A stretch of DNA of 64,000 bases from NCBI RefSeq assembly GCF_042647465.1, contig NZ_JBHRVN010000005.1; one strand, 5' to 3'. Below the pieces are notes generated by a model, which worked only from the letters and a program-made list of their open reading frames with translations, did not search any database and was not told the origin of the DNA. A program made the translations under genes and the position numbers. This document shows, in pieces, positions 16,770-23,849 of the stretch (position 1 is the stretch's first letter; each line of letters starts with the position of its first letter). The stretch is from Wagnerdoeblera intermedia (GTDB lineage Bacteria > Pseudomonadota > Alphaproteobacteria > Rhodobacterales > Rhodobacteraceae).

Positions 16770-19700
16770 GCGCCGCCCCCTTCGATGACCAGGAAGGCGA
16801 TCAGTTCGAAATCGTCCAGCCCCTTTATGGTGTGGGTCAGCGCCGTCGTCCGCCCACCGCTGAACAGGCTGTCGATGTCCTTCTCTTCCTTCACCTCGAT
16901 CATCGATCGGATCGCGCTGGAGAGCAGGTCGGAATAGCGGCCCATCTTGCGCCCGTCCTCAGTGCGCTCGTTGAAGATGCGACAGACATCCCGTATGGGC
17001 TCGATCCGCCCCTTGCAGCTGGATCGGATCAGGTCGAGCAGGCGCTTGACCTCGGTGTGGTCGGCGACGATCTGTCCGTCGTCGTCGATATAGACCAGGT
17101 AGAAGGGGTGCAGGCGGTTCTGCTGGTTGACGTTCACGCTGTCGTGGATGTTCTTCAGGGCGAAGATGACACCGGGCTGCAATCCCAGCTCCGGCTGCGC
17201 GGGGACCACGGCGTGCATCCCGAAGGGCACGTTGTCGAGCTCTCCATGCGCCTTGACGTAGTTGAGCAGGTCCATCCGGAAATCGTTCAGCCCGAGATCT
17301 GTGATCGATATCCCGGCCTTCACGTCCTCGAGCTCGATGACCTCGTCCTGGAGCCGCTTGAGCTGTTCCTTGCGGTAGGAAATGTCGCTCGACTTGGCCG
17401 TGAGCACGTTGTCGTCGCCGGTCGCGGTGATGTCAGTGATCACCATCCGGTTTTCAACGCGCTCTTTGAGGTTGATGTATTCGTCGAGCGTGATGTCAGG
17501 CCAGTAGTTGACCAGCTGGATCTGGCTGTTTGGGGAACCGATCCGGTCGATCCGACCGAAGCGCTGAATGATGCGCACCGGGTTCCAGTGGATGTCGTAG
17601 TTGATCAGGAAGTCGCAATCCTGCAGGTTCTGGCCTTCCGAGATGCAGTCGGTGCCGATGAGAATGTCCAGCTCAGCCGGATCGTTTGGCAGGACAATGG
17701 CTTTCTCTTTCGAGCGCGGAGAAAACAAGGTCAGGACGCTCTGGAAGTCGTATGACTTCTTGAGCGTGGTTTTGGGGGCGTCCGACCCGGTGACCTTGCC
17801 GACATGCAGTCCGAGCTGGTGTGCGAAGGGCGCCAGGTTGTCGTAAAGATAATTTGCGGTGTCAGCGAACGCGGTGAAGATCAGCACTTTCCTGTTCCCA
17901 GGATTCAGCGGCTCATCAACCTTCTGTCTGATAAGGGCAAGCAGATGCTGGAGCTTGGCGTCGTCCGCCGGTTTGACCTTTTCCATTGATGCGATCAGGT
18001 CTTCGATCAGGACAAGGTCGGCAGCTAGGTCGTGCTTCCAGGAGGGCAGGTCCATGTCTGCGAGACTGATCTGCACCTTCTTTCCGAGCGTGAATTCATC
18101 GAGGCCAGAAAGATCATCGTCTTCCGGGTCGAAGTCACTCATCTCCGCAAGGTGGTCGCTTACGCTCCCGCTGCGCCCCGTCTTTTCGAATTCTTCGATG
18201 GCATGGAGCGTGCGAGAAACATTCGCACCCAGCGACCGAAGCGTGAGACGAAACGCTGCAACCGAGCTCTCCAAGCGTTTCAGCAGGTTGGTCGTCATGA
18301 GGGCCTGAAGGCTGCGCTCGCGATCGGCCTGCCTCAGTTTGCCCCGACCGCCCTCGGTCTGCGTATCATAGATTTCCTCATACTTCCGCAGTCGGCTCGG
18401 CAGGATGTAGCTGATAGGGGCATAGACTGCCAGCTTGAGCACCGAAAGCTGCGAGAAGATATCGTTGAAGCCCATCACGTCGGCTCGCTCGGTAATTGGC
18501 CGATGATGTGAAAGAGGTTTGCGTCTCTGGGGAAATTTTCCGATGTCTTTTGTGTCGTAGAAAGTTTCGATGTGCTTCCGCGAACGGGCAATCGTGACGG
18601 CATCGAGAAGCTCGAAAAAGTCAAAGTCCAGTGACTTCAATATCGATGCGGCGGTCCTTTCCTCCGAAGGCAGAGCAGACCATTCGTTGAATGCGGTCTG
18701 GGCCCGTCGGAAGATCTCCTCAATGGTGGCCTGACTCTTCAGGCTTTTGCTGAGCGCCTCCGACTGCCCCTCGTATGCCAGTGCCAACTGGTTGCGGAGA
18801 TCGGTGAACTTGTTATTCACCGGCGTCGCGGAAAGCATCAGGACCTTGGTCTTCACGCCCGCGCGGATGACCTTGTTCATGAGCTTTTGATACCGCGTTT
18901 CCCGGTCTTTGTAGACATCGTTGTTCCGGAAATTGTGGGACTCGTCGATCACGACGAGATCGTAATTCCCCCAGTTCACGCGATTGAGGGGGATGCCAAA
19001 GGACTCGCCGGAAGTCCGTGAGAGATCGGTATGGCACAGGACATCATAGTTGAACCTGTCCTTGGCAAAAATATTCGTGGTCAGGTTCGAGTTATAGTTG
19101 CGCCAATTATCTGCGAGCTTTTTGGGGCAAAGGACCAGGACCGAGCGATTGCGCAACTCATAGTATTTGACCACCGCCAAGGCGGTGAACGTCTTCCCAA
19201 GGCCGACCGAGTCCGCGAGGATACAGCCGTTGTACGTCTCGAGCTTGTTGATGATGCCTGTCGCTGCATCTTTCTGATAGTTGAACAGCTTGTTCCACAC
19301 GAGGCTGTCCTGATAACCCGTGAGATCGTTCGGCAGAACATCTTCGTCGACTTCATCAAGGAAGTCTTGGAAAATGCTATATAGCATCGCAAAATAGACG
19401 CGCTCAGGAGAGTTCTCCTGATACACGGACTCAATATGCTCACAAATGGCAGAGGTGACGTCCTTCACCTTGTCCGGGTCCGACCAGATCTGGTCGAAAA
19501 GCTGAAGGTACATCTTCGCATGCGCAGGGTCGTCAAATCGTGTGACGAAGTTTGAGACCGCATCACCTTTTTGGTAGCCCAAATCCACGGCGGTGAAGCC
19601 GCTGATTGGCATATAGCCCACCTCTCCGTCAGAGCCTGCAACGTGCATGAACTGCTGCATCGGCGCCTTGCTCGTGTTGGAGCGGAACCTGGCCTTCTTG

Positions 19701-20038
19701 CGGATCCAATCTGCGCATTCTCGGGCTACAGCGCGCTGCGTTAGCTTATTGCGAAGCTGGATCTCGAATTCCGTACCATAAAGGCCGCTTTCGCGCCGAG
19801 CCTTCGGTATGAAGAATTCTCGACGCTCTTTCCGAAGCCGATCCGTAACTTCCGTTGGAACGAAGGTTGGGGCCGTAAAAATGAACTGCAAACTGTCGAT
19901 CTTCGAGAGTTCAGCTTTCAGCTCCTCGAATGCATAAATCGAAAAACAAGATGCCGCGATCCGCAAACGTGACCCACGTCCGATGGAGGCCTTCAGGTCA
20001 TCCCCAAGCAGTCGCGATGTGTTATCAATAATTTGCAT
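16766..20038 (-). CDS. SNF2-type helicase with PLD-like N-terminal domain
   Basis: A 1090-aa protein. Residues 1-200 resemble the phospholipase-D-like N-terminal region seen in helicases of this family. The helicase core follows: ADSVGLGKT (275-283), DESH (365-368), LSATPVNN near 405, and the late ISEGQNL and QRFGRIDRIGS motifs with the arginine fingers. Such translocases drive or regulate DNA restriction in defence systems. The first 14 bases overlap the end of the WYL regulator gene, and its stop overlaps DUF4391, so translation is coupled through the operon. Confidence 0.9.
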   Translation of the reverse strand: MQIIDNTSRLLGDDLKASIGRGSRLRIAASCFSIYAFEELKAELSKIDSLQFIFTAPTFVPTEVTDRLRKERREFFIPKARRESGLYGTEFEIQLRNKLTQRAVARECADWIRKKARFRSNTSKAPMQQFMHVAGSDGEVGYMPISGFTAVDLGYQKGDAVSNFVTRFDDPAHAKMYLQLFDQIWSDPDKVKDVTSAICEHIESVYQENSPERVYFAMLYSIFQDFLDEVDEDVLPNDLTGYQDSLVWNKLFNYQKDAATGIINKLETYNGCILADSVGLGKTFTALAVVKYYELRNRSVLVLCPKKLADNWRNYNSNLTTNIFAKDRFNYDVLCHTDLSRTSGESFGIPLNRVNWGNYDLVVIDESHNFRNNDVYKDRETRYQKLMNKVIRAGVKTKVLMLSATPVNNKFTDLRNQLALAYEGQSEALSKSLKSQATIEEIFRRAQTAFNEWSALPSEERTAASILKSLDFDFFELLDAVTIARSRKHIETFYDTKDIGKFPQRRKPLSHHRPITERADVMGFNDIFSQLSVLKLAVYAPISYILPSRLRKYEEIYDTQTEGGRGKLRQADRERSLQALMTTNLLKRLESSVAAFRLTLRSLGANVSRTLHAIEEFEKTGRSGSVSDHLAEMSDFDPEDDDLSGLDEFTLGKKVQISLADMDLPSWKHDLAADLVLIEDLIASMEKVKPADDAKLQHLLALIRQKVDEPLNPGNRKVLIFTAFADTANYLYDNLAPFAHQLGLHVGKVTGSDAPKTTLKKSYDFQSVLTLFSPRSKEKAIVLPNDPAELDILIGTDCISEGQNLQDCDFLINYDIHWNPVRIIQRFGRIDRIGSPNSQIQLVNYWPDITLDEYINLKERVENRMVITDITATGDDNVLTAKSSDISYRKEQLKRLQDEVIELEDVKAGISITDLGLNDFRMDLLNYVKAHGELDNVPFGMHAVVPAQPELGLQPGVIFALKNIHDSVNVNQQNRLHPFYLVYIDDDGQIVADHTEVKRLLDLIRSSCKGRIEPIRDVCRIFNERTEDGRKMGRYSDLLSSAIRSMIEVKEEKDIDSLFSGGRTTALTHTIKGLDDFELIAFLVIEGGGA

Positions 20039-20882
20039 CGACGACCTCTCGGTTCAGAAGAACAATCTGCTGATCCTGCGGCTTCCTGGCGGATGGATCC
20101 GTGTCCAGCCCAAGGCGCTTGAGGGTGTAATAGAGAAGTGCGCGGCGAACCTTGATCTCGGCTTTGCCGTCCTGCATGCCGTAGTCCAACGCGATCACCT
20201 TGGCCTGTGTCTCAGACAGGTCCGGGTGGGGGCCAACTTCCAAGGTAACCTCCGAATGCCAATCGTCATCTTCGGCGGCAGATGTGGCAGCGTCGGCGGT
20301 CCCGCGCACCTGAAGTATCCGCGACAGCAGGAAATCCTTGAAGCAATCGTCCGTCATGCAGAAGGCTCGTGCATGCCAACGAAACCCATCGAAAGCGATG
20401 GCATGGGGCGCGATCCAGCGCCAGCGCGGCTCGGGATTGGACAGAGATTGGTAATTGACCTCTATCGCCTCAGCGCGGCGAATGGCGCCAACGACTGCGC
20501 GCAATGTTTCGGGATAAACGCCTCGTGCAGGTGTTGGCGTCGAGCCAAAGGCCGGCAGGTCCGTGGTCCAGCAGTCATCGCGGTCGAGGAGCCCTTCCTC
20601 GAGGGAGCGCAGCTGTGCCAGGTAACGGCCAGCGTCCAGCTTTCCGAACACAGACTTGAACCCCGGGCCGCGCACGTAGGTGCGCGCGCTCTTGTCGTAG
20701 GTCATATTGCCCGGGGCGAAGCTGATGTAGCGATTGAGGTCGGATGAAGCCTGGTTCACCGATAGCCCGAACTGCTCCATGACATCGCTTCGGTTCACAT
20801 GCCCCTCCCAGAACAGGCGAAACTCGATGAACTCGAGCCGCTGCTCGACGCCCCAGCGAAGTTCCGACCTGTCGTTTTCCAC
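20025..20882 (-). CDS. WYL-domain transcriptional regulator of the defence operon
   Basis: A 285-aa protein starting at GTG 20882 with GGGAG 8 bases upstream. The N-terminus is a winged helix-turn-helix (RSDVMEQFGLSVNQASSDLNR). Residues about 140-200 are a WYL domain (ARW-type core: RWRWIAPHAIAFDG, then RWHARAFC), ending in a WCX-like domain. BrxR and CapW are characterised members that repress BREX and CBASS operons. By analogy this is the repressor of the genes downstream. It is the first gene, overlaps the helicase by 14 bases, and a candidate operator lies 24 bases before its start. Confidence 0.85.
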   Translation of the reverse strand: MENDRSELRWGVEQRLEFIEFRLFWEGHVNRSDVMEQFGLSVNQASSDLNRYISFAPGNMTYDKSARTYVRGPGFKSVFGKLDAGRYLAQLRSLEEGLLDRDDCWTTDLPAFGSTPTPARGVYPETLRAVVGAIRRAEAIEVNYQSLSNPEPRWRWIAPHAIAFDGFRWHARAFCMTDDCFKDFLLSRILQVRGTADAATSAAEDDDWHSEVTLEVGPHPDLSETQAKVIALDYGMQDGKAEIKVRRALLYYTLKRLGLDTDPSARKPQDQQIVLLNREVVDANY

Positions 20883-20905
20883 TACGCGCTCCCGCCTTGG
20901 TCGAT

Positions 20906-20924
20906 GCGCACGATTATTGTGCGC
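20906..20924 (-). promoter_or_regulatory. Candidate operator of the WYL regulator
   Basis: GCGCAC and GTGCGC are perfect arms around the AT-rich spacer GATTATT, 24-42 bases before the GTG start of the WYL gene. An inverted repeat in this place fits autoregulation by a dimeric WYL repressor. It also overlaps the end of the upstream pseudogene. Confidence 0.5.
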
Positions 20925-21393
20925 GCCTAATTTCTGGGCTTTCTTCGACCGTAGCCGCGCGATGCTTTGGGATCAATCGAAAAGGGAAGGGCTGGCGCGC
21001 AATTATCCCACGGATTGCCGCAGGTTTTGCGCAACGGCGTCGGCCGCCATTCGCACCGGTTGCGCTGCGAGATGCATGGAAGGTATCGATCACATTGGTG
21101 AATCCAATGCGGCGAGTGATGTCCTGCAGTTTGCTCTCCGAGATTTCGCAAGCGTTGAACTGGCGGCAACTGTTCAGAAAGCGACTGCTTGGCGAAGTTG
21201 CCTGTTTTGGTGCTTGAGCAATGTGAGCGCAAAGATGACGGGCGAAGGGCAAAGCCAATTCATCCATTGTCACAAGGTCATTCCCGCGGTCTTTGAATTC
21301 CAACAGGCTCTGTGCGAGGGCAAATTTATACGATGCCACATTGCGCCCGAATAAAATGATCGAGCGCCAGTAATTTGCATCGCTAGTGAACAG
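20914..21393 (-). pseudogene. Remnant of an HNH-endonuclease-type defence gene
   Basis: Reading the minus strand from about 21393 gives LFTSDANYWRSIILFGRNVA, then YKFALAQSLLEF, LALPFARHLC, SSRFLNSCRQF and GFTNVIDTFH. As I recall, this is the conserved N-terminal part of HNH-endonuclease-type proteins found beside helicase defence genes. No start codon fits: a TAA lies 9 codons before LFTSD and no ATG is in frame. After FHAS (about 21065) the frame no longer matches and ends at 20914. The gene is therefore broken at both ends, and its 3' end now forms the promoter region of the WYL gene. Confidence 0.6.
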
Positions 21394-21634
21394 GCTTCGA
21401 GCGAAACAGTTCGTGAGTTTTTACGTGCGCGATGTGGCGCGCCTGCATGACATTGCGCCAGCTGAGTTCTTCATAGATTGCTTCCCAAGTGTCGGGGCAG
21501 GGCTCTTCGATGCCCACTTCCTTCCAGACGCTTTCATAGTGCTCCTTCAGAGCATCATTCAGATCGTCTTCGTGCAGAAACAGCTCCGTATGAGGGTTGT
21601 TCTCGTCGCAGGTGGTGATCGTTTTCAGTTGCAT
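21383..21634 (-). CDS. Hypothetical small acidic protein (83 aa)
   Basis: The product is acidic in its first half (ELFLHEDDLNDALKEHYESV) and ends RSKPVH. No family is recognised. The start at 21634 has CACAGGA about 13 bases upstream, a weak version of the leader element seen at ssb. It follows ssb on the same strand after a hairpin, so it is probably read from its own promoter or by readthrough from ssb. Its last bases overlap the nuclease remnant. Confidence 0.55.
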   Translation of the reverse strand: MQLKTITTCDENNPHTELFLHEDDLNDALKEHYESVWKEVGIEEPCPDTWEAIYEELSWRNVMQARHIAHVKTHELFRSKPVH

Positions 21635-21690
21635 GGCTTTTATCCTGTGAGGGTTGAGGGGCTATCGGGATTGGAAATTCAGGGTTGGTT

Positions 21691-21713
21691 GGCTGGCATA
21701 ACGAATGCCAGCC
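21691..21713 (-). terminator. Hairpin after ssb
   Basis: GGCTGGCAT and ATGCCAGCC form a perfect 9-bp stem with a 5-base loop, 29 bases past the ssb stop. No clear U-tract follows on the minus strand. Confidence 0.5.
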
Positions 21714-21741
21714 TGTTTCGTCTCAGAGGCCGTCGGCTGCC

Positions 21742-22338
21742 TCAGTAGGCGTTGCTCTGGTATGACGGGCCATGGCCGCCATTGCCCTGCTGATAGCCTC
21801 CCTGAGGGCCGCTGTTGCGTTGCTGCTGGCCGCCCTGTTGGTGCTGCGCTTGGCGCTGCTGCTGGCCGCCGCGGGCGTTCTGACCGCCACCCTGCCCAAA
21901 GTCGCCGTTATAGCCCGTGTCCCCGCCATTGCTGCCATAGGAACCGCCAGAGGCCCCGCCGCCAGTCTGATTGCCATTCTGCGACCCTTTGCTGCCGAGC
22001 ATTTCGAGAGCGCTGCGGAATGAACGGACAGTTACTTCGTTGGAATAACGATCTGCGCCGGACTGATCCTGCCACTTTCGAGTTTCGAGCTGGCCCTCGA
22101 CGTAGACCAGTTCGCCCTTCCGCATGTACTGCTCAGCGATCTTCTGCAGAGCTTCGTTATAGACCGCGACGCTGTGCCATTCGGTGCGTTCGCGCGGCTC
22201 GCCGGTGTTCTTGTCGCGCCACGTTTCAGACGTGGCCACGCGCAGGTTTACGACCTTGCTGCCATCCTGGAATGTCCGCGTTTCGGGGTCTTTCCCGAGG
22301 TAGCCAATCAGCTGAACTTTGTTGAGAGAACCAGCCAT
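21742..22338 (-). CDS. ssb: Single-stranded DNA-binding protein, plasmid type
   Basis: A 198-aa SSB. The OB fold covers residues 1-110 (MAGSLNKVQLIGYLGKDPE, ETWRDKNTGE, TEWHSVAVYNE, YVEGQLETRKWQD). It is followed by a Gly/Gln/Asn-rich disordered linker of about 85 residues. The protein coats single-stranded DNA in replication and conjugation. The usual acidic tip (DDDIPF type), through which SSB recruits partner proteins, is missing: the chain ends SYQSNAY. AGAGGA lies 7 bases before the ATG. The promoter is about 110 bases upstream. Confidence 0.93.
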   Translation of the reverse strand: MAGSLNKVQLIGYLGKDPETRTFQDGSKVVNLRVATSETWRDKNTGEPRERTEWHSVAVYNEALQKIAEQYMRKGELVYVEGQLETRKWQDQSGADRYSNEVTVRSFRSALEMLGSKGSQNGNQTGGGASGGSYGSNGGDTGYNGDFGQGGGQNARGGQQQRQAQHQQGGQQQRNSGPQGGYQQGNGGHGPSYQSNAY

Positions 22339-22395
22339 AATTCTTCCTCTGCAATCAGGTGTGTTGTGATGGGGCCTTGTCCTCGGGCGGGTAGG

Positions 22396-22473
22396 CTCCT
22401 GTGCCGTCCGACGTTGCTCCTGTGCTGTCGGTCCCGATGCTTATGAATGTATCGCGTCTGCTTCGTGCGTCAA
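22396..22473 (-). promoter_or_regulatory. ssb promoter with tandem CACAGGAG leader elements
   Basis: TTGACG (22468-22473) and TACATT (22446-22451) are 16 bases apart on the minus strand. The long leader has two copies of CACAGGAGC (cores at 22417-22424 and 22396-22403), 21 bases apart and neither next to a start codon. These match the ribosome sites of the other leader-family genes. Confidence 0.55.
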
Positions 22474-22879
22474 TAAAAAAATGCAGCAAAATCAACTATT
22501 TAGCGCGTGGAATTTCCTCCATTTAGGCTAAAGAGGTGCGTGGATTTTCCTTTGGATCCTCTCTCCTGGAGGATTATCCAAACACTCCCTTTAACCCCTT
22601 TGAAACGCTGCCTTATTCAAGCCGAGTGATCTGAAGTATCTTCCTTCTGAGACCACATTGCGGCCCTGGCCTTCTGTTTCGTGTGCTCTGATCCCTGCTG
22701 AAAAATCAGAAACCCGGCTCGTCATCGGAGAAAAAAGTACCCGTTTACGGGCCCGTAGGTGTACTCTGGGGTCAGGCAAACCCAACACATCACCGGATTG
22801 GAGGCCAAGATGCCTAGAGATGACGATAATCGTATCCGTCCGGTGTCGGCGCTCTGACGGCGTGATGGAGTGCCTGCTA
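22474..22879. other. Intergenic region between ssb promoter and IS66 remnant
   Basis: The part near 22480-22560 is AT-rich and belongs to the ssb upstream region. I see no gene in the rest; short open frames on both strands lack ribosome sites. Confidence 0.4.
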
Positions 22880-22905
22880 GATGTCCACCATCGATAGTGG
22901 ACATC
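22880..22905. repeat. 9-bp inverted repeat before the IS66 remnant
   Basis: GATGTCCAC and GTGGACATC are perfect arms around an 8-base spacer, 12 bases before the tnpA start. It may be a regulatory palindrome or terminator of the element. Confidence 0.45.
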
Positions 22906-22917
22906 TTGAGGTGGGTG

Positions 22918-23328
22918 ATGGCGGGCAAGAAAGGCCAGAAGAAGCGGGTCTGGTCAGACGATGAGAAGCTGTCGATCTGCGCGCAGGCGCGGGTTTACGG
23001 TGTCTCGGTTGCGCAGATTGCACAGCTCTATGCTGTGGTGAAGGAAGCGCGTGGGAAATCCCTGGAAGAGCGCGTGGCCCTGCGGCAGGCCAAGGCCAAG
23101 CCGGTCTTTGACGCGTTGGAACTCTGGCTGCAGACGCAGCTGCGCAAGATCTCTGGCAAAACCAAGCTGGCCGAAGCGATCCGCTACGCCTTGAACCGCA
23201 TGCCGAAAGCGCGCGGCTATCTCAGCGATGGGCAGCTCGAGCTGGACAACAACACCTGTGAGCGGTCGATCAGACCAATTGCCCTTGGGATCGGCGTCGC
23301 GCTTACCGGGCAGCTGGCGCAGGTATGA
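22918..23328 (+). pseudogene. IS66-family remnant: tnpA start fused to tnpC end
   Basis: The first 35 residues (MAGKKGQKKRVWSDDEKLS, then ARVYGVSVAQIAQ) match IS66 TnpA. From LYAVVKEARGKSLEERVALRQ the frame is the C-terminal part of TnpC, including the conserved LELDNNTCERSIRPIALG. TnpB and most of TnpA and TnpC are deleted in frame. After RPIALG (base 23289) the sequence runs into the antisense of a DUF932 gene and stops at 23328. The catalytic core is lost. Confidence 0.8.
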
Positions 23329-23670
23329 GGCAGGGGCGCCGACGATGCTGGCCAGCTGGCCGAAGGCCCAGTGCGTGGGCGCGACGGGTTCGTGGGCTTT
23401 CGGCAGCATCAGATGCAACCGCTCGGGGTTATCGCGGGCGGCCTCGACGCGGATGTCCGCCGTCTGCACCACACGGCTGCAGCTGCGCTCGGAGCGGCCC
23501 TTCACATTGGCCCAGAGATCGTCGAGCGACAGGTACCGCTCATCATCCGGCCGATTGAACCATTCGGACGACACCCGCCCGTTCCGGTCGCCCCGGCTCA
23601 CATCTACTTTCCAGCCACCAGCCCGCGCCGGTGCGACCGGATCCAGAACTTCCACAACACCCATCGGCAT
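23290..23670 (-). pseudogene. DUF932-family plasmid gene, 3'-truncated by IS66
   Basis: The minus strand from an ATG at 23670 encodes about 127 residues with the DUF932 N-terminal pattern (YLSLDDLWANVKGRSERS, VQTADIRVEAARDNPERL, PTHWAFGQLASIVGAPASY, LRQLPG). The family is common on plasmids and phages of alphaproteobacteria. Similarity ends near KRDADPK, exactly at the IS66 remnant, so about two thirds of the usual protein is missing. Confidence 0.7.
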
Positions 23671-23849
23671 TCCTCCGCGACAGGTGTCGGGAGCCACTCT
23701 CCCAATCCTCAACCTGTCACCGGGAAACCGGCACGCCTCTCACTCTACATACGAACGGCGGCGGACAGTGATGCGGTATAGACGTATCCAACCACCGCCT
23801 GAATGACGTAGCCTTGTATCCTGCGTTCTCCCAAATGGAGAGAAACGGT

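Noticed and set aside
22954..23712. A single 252-aa protein on the minus strand
   Set aside because: Only the part from 23670 to about 23290 is DUF932; the rest is antisense to the IS66 remnant, so it is a truncated gene.
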